Made by a program: the position numbers and the translations under genes. The notes under the pieces were generated by a model. That model was not told where the DNA came from and made no database searches. It saw only the letters and a list, made by a program, of their open reading frames with translations. DNA of 64,000 bases from an uncultured Draconibacterium sp. GTDB lineage: Bacteria; Bacteroidota; Bacteroidia; Bacteroidales; Prolixibacteraceae. Shown one piece after another: positions 60,039 through 64,000 of the stretch. The number at the start of each line of letters is the position of its first letter. The stretch's first letter is position 1. The stretch lies in assembly GCF_963675065.1 (NCBI RefSeq), contig NZ_OY775906.1:660001-724000 (forward strand), given 5' to 3'.

Positions 60039-60395
60039 ATGAACCGTAAAGTATATTACCTATCCACCTGCGATACCTGCAAACGAATAATGAAAGAAGT
60101 GAATGTTGACGATAGTTTTCAAAAGCAGGATATTAAAACCGAACCCCTCACTGAGGAGCAGGTTGAAACTCTGTACGCTTATACAAAAAGCTACGAAGCA
60201 CTGATAAACAAACGTGCCCGAAAATTAAAAGCTGCTCTTGAAAGCAACCCGGTAAAAACCGATGCCGATTATAAAAAACTGTTACTGATGGACTACACCT
60301 TTCTGAAACGCCCGGTTTTTGAGATCGAAGGAAACCTATTTGTGGGTAATTCGCCAAAAACAGTCGCGGCAGTTAAAGACGCCTTAAACTACTGA
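60039..60395 (+). CDS. ArsC/Spx-family thioredoxin-fold protein
   Basis: A 118-residue cytosolic protein starting MNRKVYYLSTCDTCKRIMKE. CxxC (CDTC) follows the first strand as in ArsC/Spx proteins, and the C-terminal part has FLKRPVFEIEGNLFVGNSPK, equivalent to the family RPI/V motif. Relatives are arsenate reductases or Spx/MgsR-type redox regulators; the sequence alone does not separate them, and no arsenic-resistance genes are nearby. The ATG at 60027 would add four residues. Confidence 0.75.
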   Translation: MNRKVYYLSTCDTCKRIMKEVNVDDSFQKQDIKTEPLTEEQVETLYAYTKSYEALINKRARKLKAALESNPVKTDADYKKLLLMDYTFLKRPVFEIEGNLFVGNSPKTVAAVKDALNY

Positions 60396-60414
60396 TCCGT
60401 TTAGTAGCCAGTGC

Positions 60415-61281
60415 CTATCTTTGCTTCATTCTTTTTACCTCTGATTTGAAAAAGTCTTCAAGACGATTTGTTCCGTATTGATGGGCAATATTATCAAACG
60501 CCATTGCTGTTAAAAAGAACTCAATTGGCCCATATATTTTTGAGGACGTAAATGTTCTTAAAATCCAAATGGTAAATCGCCTTGTCCAATCGGGAAGATG
60601 ACTAATTTTTATTGGTTTTTGCCATGCTTTTAAAGCAATTTCAGCTAATTCATTCTGAGTTAAAATATCAATACCTCCTACGGTTTCTTCTTTAACTCCT
60701 TCAATCATCTTTTCCACACACACTTTTGCCAAATCTTCTCCATGAATGGGGTTTAATTTGAATTTTCCATCTCCAAACAAATACACCCTGCCGGCTTTTG
60801 CCATAGTTAGAAAATCCTTCATATCAGAGAAGAATCCATTTGGACGCAAAACACAATAAGTAATTCCTGAATTTTTTAATTCATCTACAAATTGCTCTTT
60901 GGCTTCAAATATTTTAAGTTGTCTTAGCTTGTCTCCATTTATTGCTGAAATGTATTGGAATGCTTCAATTTTATCCTTCAATGCCTCCTTCAGTAAATTT
61001 GAATTCCCCTGATAATCAACATCCATATACGTCATCCCATCTTTTTGCCTGGTGATGCCAACGGTGGAAAAAACCCAATCAATATCAGCTGTTATTCCCT
61101 TTATCGAGTTTGGTTCGGTGATTTGACCTACAAAAAAATCGTCAACCTCTTTAAATCGATTTTTTTGCGCTTCTTTCCGAATTAAAACCCGCACCCAATA
61201 ACCTCTGTTTTTAAGTTCTCTTACCAAATATTGTCCTAAATATCCGGTTGCTCCCGCTACTAATACTTTCTTTGTATTCAT
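60415..61281 (-). CDS. NAD(P)-binding SDR-family (NmrA-like) protein
   Basis: A 288-residue atypical short-chain dehydrogenase. VLVAGATGYLGQYLVRELKN is the NAD(P)-binding Rossmann loop, VFSTVGITRQ and YISAINGDKLRQ lie where the catalytic Ser/Tyr segment is usual, and LRPNGFFSDMKDFL, FGDGKFKLNPIHGEDLAKVC and the C-terminal basic helix match the NmrA/YbjT branch, whose members often bind NAD(P) without a classical YxxxK. It follows the Crp/Fnr gene on the same strand (50-nt gap) and its promoter has a perfect Crp/Fnr-like operator, so the regulator probably controls it. Substrate unknown. Confidence 0.82.
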   Translation of the reverse strand: MNTKKVLVAGATGYLGQYLVRELKNRGYWVRVLIRKEAQKNRFKEVDDFFVGQITEPNSIKGITADIDWVFSTVGITRQKDGMTYMDVDYQGNSNLLKEALKDKIEAFQYISAINGDKLRQLKIFEAKEQFVDELKNSGITYCVLRPNGFFSDMKDFLTMAKAGRVYLFGDGKFKLNPIHGEDLAKVCVEKMIEGVKEETVGGIDILTQNELAEIALKAWQKPIKISHLPDWTRRFTIWILRTFTSSKIYGPIEFFLTAMAFDNIAHQYGTNRLEDFFKSEVKRMKQR

Positions 61282-61291
61282 CTTTTTTTTA

Positions 61292-61336
61292 CAAAGTTAG
61301 CGCCTGCCTGTCCATTTTCTCTTGACGATCGTCAAG
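61292..61336 (-). promoter_or_regulatory. SDR-gene promoter with Crp/Fnr-type operator
   Basis: A perfect 16-bp palindrome CTTGACGATCGTCAAG spans 61321-61336; its core TTGAC-GATC-GTCAA resembles the Fnr consensus TTGAT-N4-ATCAA. On the minus strand the -7 element TAACTTTG (61299-61292) is exact, with no TTG -33 element. Start would be near 61288, putting the palindrome centre at about -41, the class II activator position. The operator overlaps the stop codon of the Crp/Fnr gene. Confidence 0.65.
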
Positions 61337-61913
61337 AACTTTTTTTGTTGAATACGCGGGTTTTAATTCTACTTAAAGTTTCAGGAGATACACCTAAAAA
61401 CGATGCGATATATTGCTGTGGTACACGTTGAAATAGTTCGCCGTTCGTATTTAATAAATCGATGTAGCGCTGTTGGGCTGATTTTGTTACAAACGAGGCA
61501 ATAACCTTTTGGCAAGTTATTAATTCATTTTCAGTGGCTATTCGGGCAAGCACTTCAAATTTGGGAATTTCTTTTAATAAGCTTTCAATTTTTGATTTTC
61601 CAAAGACAAACAGCTCTGTTTGTTCAATTGCCTGATAATTTTCAATTGCGGGAATGTTAAAAGTATAGCTTTCACCGGCACATATAAATTGTCCTTCAGT
61701 ATAAAAAAAGGCTGTTTTATCGTTGCCATCCACATTATAAAACAGTCTTACACATCCTTTGGTAACAAAATAGATTTCGTCCGATATTTTTCCTTCGGTG
61801 AAAATCAGCTCATGCCTTTGATAGATTTTTTTATCTACAGCATCCTGAAGCAGCTGAATTTCATGTCCATGAAGTGGGATATATGCTTTTATATTTTCTA
61901 TTAATCGATCCAT
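61332..61913 (-). CDS. Crp/Fnr-family transcriptional regulator
   Basis: A 193-residue regulator. The cyclic-nucleotide-binding-like beta roll (about 15-125) contains GKISDEIYFVTKGCVRLFYN and FFYTEGQFICAGESY but no PRxS-like phosphate-binding Arg-Ser segment, so cAMP binding is unlikely. A C-terminal winged-helix domain holds VPQQYIASFLGVSPETLSRI (about 162-181). No Fnr-type cysteine cluster. Such short Crp/Fnr proteins in Bacteroidota typically pair with one adjacent target; here the SDR gene, whose promoter carries the palindrome. Confidence 0.9.
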   Translation of the reverse strand: MDRLIENIKAYIPLHGHEIQLLQDAVDKKIYQRHELIFTEGKISDEIYFVTKGCVRLFYNVDGNDKTAFFYTEGQFICAGESYTFNIPAIENYQAIEQTELFVFGKSKIESLLKEIPKFEVLARIATENELITCQKVIASFVTKSAQQRYIDLLNTNGELFQRVPQQYIASFLGVSPETLSRIKTRVFNKKSS

Positions 61914-61935
61914 ACGCTAAGCTTTCTGTGCATTT

Positions 61936-62068
61936 GCTAGAACAGTAAATTGTATGAGTAGTGGCAGATTGCGTGGTACTTTCCTGTCAAAACGCTATGT
62001 AGTTTGAGCGGGCTACAAACCTTGATATTAAGCACTTTGCCTGCCATTACTTATACAAAATGTTGGGC
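61936..62068. other. attC-like imperfect palindrome (candidate recombination site)
   Basis: Left arm TTGTATGAGTAGTGGCAG (61950-61967) is an inverted copy (16 of 18) of right arm CTGCCATTACTTATACAA (62041-62058). The outer ends are AAC (61941-61943) and GTTGGGC (62062-62068); the latter fits the integron core GTTRRRY. Read with the neighbouring DUF4435 gene, it starts GCCCAAC five bases after the stop codon, as attC sites do in cassettes. The other core (GTTCTAGC) is degenerate. Confidence 0.4.
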
Positions 62069-62072
62069 ACAG

Positions 62073-62942
62073 TTATATTATTTTAACTCTTAGAAAATTC
62101 AATCTGTCTAAATCACAGTTATTTGCAAGGAAAAGCTTAAATGATGATTTTGGAAACATCATCTTCCCTTTACCTATATTGAAATTTATTCTGTGCTGAA
62201 ATAGATGAACTAAGTAGTCTTTTCCAGATACAATTTTTAATAATGTTTCATCTGAATAATCCCATTTCGTAACTAATTTATTGAATTCCTTATTGTATGT
62301 ATCTTGTGGAGATTCGTAACCTTTTTCAGTCAGTAAATTGATTATCTCTGTTTTAACATTATTTGAATATCCCTGAACAGCAACTTTGTCCAGAATTACT
62401 TGTTTGTTTTGGTTAGTCAGAAAGTGTGATGCACTTCTAATTTTTGGACCTCCTCCAAACGCTTTAAGAATTGCTAAATTAAAAAACAAGTCAATAAGGT
62501 CTTTTTTATTATAACCTATCCATTTCTTAAAATTGAGTTTTTTGGATATAGTTGATTTATCAGTTGTTCCATCAGAGTAATAGATGATCTCAATCCCAGC
62601 TTTCTCATCAATTATATAATTTTCAATGCAATAAGAATCAAGAACAACTAAATTTCTTTCAGGCTTTCTGTTTGTTGCTATTACCAAATCCAAATCACCA
62701 TCAACAATAAACAATTTTTTTCGAGTTGAATTTTCATCCTGTTCATCATATGCTTTTAAAACAGATGCCTTACAACCCATTGGTGTAATATCGTTTATTT
62801 TAACCTTTCCATTTGTTAATCTTTCAAATAAAGCTCTGTAAAATTCTTTATCACTATTTTTATCCTCGGTATAAATATCAATTTCATTTCGATATGCGAA
62901 AAACCGTGGCACTGCCTTTAAACTATTAAAACTAAATTTCAT
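62073..62942 (-). CDS. DUF4435 (Toprim-like) protein, AriB-like
   Basis: A 289-residue cytosolic protein. After an N-terminal strand comes IYTEDKNSDKEFY (Glu26, Asp31), then KLFIVDGDLDLV with Asp81-Gly-Asp83, and LDSYCIENYIID (Glu107-Asn108). The Glu followed by DxD is the Toprim metal-binding pattern of DUF4435. In PARIS systems the DUF4435 subunit AriB is a latent nuclease that is released from its ATPase partner AriA when a phage trigger is sensed, then cleaves tRNA. It begins 4 nt after the ATPase stop codon. Base composition is more AT-rich than the core genes. Assignment to PARIS is by pairing and motif. Confidence 0.78.
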   Translation of the reverse strand: MKFSFNSLKAVPRFFAYRNEIDIYTEDKNSDKEFYRALFERLTNGKVKINDITPMGCKASVLKAYDEQDENSTRKKLFIVDGDLDLVIATNRKPERNLVVLDSYCIENYIIDEKAGIEIIYYSDGTTDKSTISKKLNFKKWIGYNKKDLIDLFFNLAILKAFGGGPKIRSASHFLTNQNKQVILDKVAVQGYSNNVKTEIINLLTEKGYESPQDTYNKEFNKLVTKWDYSDETLLKIVSGKDYLVHLFQHRINFNIGKGKMMFPKSSFKLFLANNCDLDRLNFLRVKII

Positions 62943-62946
62943 AACG

Positions 62947-64000
62947 CTAATTCATTTTTGCTAAATCCTGATATAAATCTTCATCAGCATCATTTGTTAT
63001 GGCAGGTGAATGTGTCGCTAGAATGAATTGGGTATTTGGACTTGCTGTCATTATTGATTTAACAAAAATTTCTTGCCAGGCAAGGTGCAAGGATACTTCT
63101 GGTTCATCTATTATAAAAATTCCTTGTTTCTTTTTGAATTTTTCTTCAAAGAAGATAAGGTGACCAAGCATAGTTATAATTTGTTTTTCCCCTGAAGATA
63201 ATTCGAACAATTTGGCTTCTTTACCATTTTTGAATTTTATAGTAATTGTTCCTTCAGAGTCAATTAACATTTCCTTTTTACTTTCGCTAAAAAATTGATT
63301 AATTATTGATTTTACTTTTTCTAATGGTTCATATAACTTTTCAATTTCTGATTGATAAGCTTGATTAAATTCGATAAGTTTATCTATTCTTTTTAGTTGT
63401 GGCTGATTATTGAACCATTTTTGAAAATATTCAATACTGTCAATATTAATTTCTTCATTAGGTTGGTTTTGATTTTTTTGCCTATTCCTAATTTCTTTTA
63501 GAACCGCTTCAAGTTGGTCAAAAAATGAATTTACTTGCTCAGTAAAACCGACAATATTTAGATTATCAAACGCACTTAGAGCCTCGTCTTTTTTCTTTCG
63601 TAGTTCCTTAAAATCTTTAACCAAGTTTATATCCTGACTTTCTAAAAAATCAAAAGATTGGATTAGAATTTTATTCTTAAAATCTTGGTTTATCTGAGGC
63701 TGTTTTGATGCAATTATTCTCACATAATCATAAATTATCTCTTGAATATCCATTAAGCTAATATTCAAAGGGTCATTTTGAGGAAATTCTCTATACCTTC
63801 TTCGAAAAAGAAAGTTTTGTCTCATTTTGTCAATGTCTTGACCTTCATAGACCCTTCTGTCCAAACCTAGAAAAAGTGGGGTGGTAAGCTCTTTAATTTC
63901 TTTAACAACATCTTTATTATCAAAATGCTCAAGAATACTTTGCATTTTTGTATTCCTATCATCATAACTCAATTGATTATATATTCTCGATGGAATTTTT
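62947..64000 (-). CDS. AAA/ABC-type ATPase, AriA-like; N-terminus outside window
   Basis: The frame is open to the window edge with no start codon required, so at least 351 residues of the C-terminal part are seen and the Walker A P-loop is off-window. A coiled, charged middle (KSIINQFFSESKKEMLI) precedes the ATPase C-lobe: signature LSSGEKQIITML, Walker B GIFIIDEPEVSLH with catalytic Glu, and ATHSPAIT. This order, with a long insertion between Walker A and signature, is that of AAA_15/AAA_21 OLD-like defence ATPases. In PARIS, AriA forms a hexameric scaffold holding AriB. It is 4 nt upstream of the DUF4435 gene in the same operon. Confidence 0.8.
   Translation of the reverse strand, partial: KIPSRIYNQLSYDDRNTKMQSILEHFDNKDVVKEIKELTTPLFLGLDRRVYEGQDIDKMRQNFLFRRRYREFPQNDPLNISLMDIQEIIYDYVRIIASKQPQINQDFKNKILIQSFDFLESQDINLVKDFKELRKKKDEALSAFDNLNIVGFTEQVNSFFDQLEAVLKEIRNRQKNQNQPNEEINIDSIEYFQKWFNNQPQLKRIDKLIEFNQAYQSEIEKLYEPLEKVKSIINQFFSESKKEMLIDSEGTITIKFKNGKEAKLFELSSGEKQIITMLGHLIFFEEKFKKKQGIFIIDEPEVSLHLAWQEIFVKSIMTASPNTQFILATHSPAITNDADEDLYQDLAKMN

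Noticed and set aside
1..64000. tRNA, rRNA, CRISPR array, insertion sequence or prophage
   Set aside because: None of the gene-free gaps shows a tRNA cloverleaf, regularly spaced repeats, transposase frames or terminal inverted repeats with a transposase.

Overview
This 64 kb window comes from the chromosome of a member of the Bacteroidota, most likely an anaerobic or facultative member of the Bacteroidales/Marinilabiliales side of the phylum (the order-level placement is weak). The evidence is: a protease with a type IX secretion (T9SS) C-terminal domain; the short 286-residue primary sigma factor typical of the phylum; a Rho factor with a very large Gln/Asn-rich insertion; many promoters with the phylum's -7 element TAnnTTTG and little sign of Shine-Dalgarno sites; and several families nearly confined to the phylum (DUF3078, DUF6588, FISUMP, DUF4369/thioredoxin). 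No rRNA, tRNA, CRISPR array, insertion sequence or prophage was seen. Most of the window is core, housekeeping-type chromosome; the accessory part is the right-hand end.

Layout. 1-9.6 kb: envelope and stress genes: a heme-c protein cut by the left edge, a T9SS-exported trypsin-like protease, a thioredoxin-like envelope protein, a GT2 glycosyltransferase, and an ECF sigma / membrane anti-sigma-like / repeat-solenoid operon. 9.6-21.5 kb: a U32 (RlhA-like) Fe-S protein, rho, a methyltransferase, a lipoprotein, a large FAD/Fe-S dehydrogenase, a zinc alcohol dehydrogenase and an outer-membrane DUF6588 protein. 21.6-32.9 kb: an acyl-CoA block consisting of a lipoprotein, a Sir2 deacylase, a fused NDP-forming acyl-CoA synthetase + GNAT acetyltransferase, an OFA-type carboxylate transporter, AMP-forming acetyl-CoA synthetase (acs), and, divergently, phosphate butyryltransferase and butyrate kinase. 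The enzyme acs therefore sits beside candidates for both its acetylating and its deacetylating regulator. 33-38.3 kb: mannose-1-phosphate guanylyltransferase, a FucP-type sugar symporter followed by an L-rhamnose/L-fucose mutarotase broken by one in-frame stop, a FISUMP lipoprotein and a cation/proton antiporter.

38.4-49.9 kb: core genes rpoD, a DegP/HtrA protease, a LOG-family hydrolase, gyrB, a two-gene operon of a 1,023-residue TPR protein and an outer-membrane barrel, and an FtsE-like ATPase. 50-61.9 kb: a GT4 glycosyltransferase, murB, a YyaL-type thioredoxin-fold protein with an overlapping FAD oxidoreductase, a DUF3078 protein, an EamA transporter, a small membrane protein/thioredoxin/methyltransferase operon, an ArsC-like protein, and a Crp/Fnr regulator with a short-chain-dehydrogenase target. 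The promoter of the latter carries a perfect TTGAC-N4-GTCAA palindrome at the position expected of a class II activator.

61.9-64 kb: an AT-rich accessory end. A partial AAA ATPase gene is followed 4 nt later by a DUF4435 (Toprim-like) gene, the architecture of a PARIS-type (AriA/AriB) anti-phage system, and the pair ends at a 133-bp imperfect palindrome that looks like an integron attC site. This is the strongest candidate for an exciting system here. Intergenic regions, especially 49.9-60 kb, also carry several families of dispersed palindromic or low-complexity repeats.
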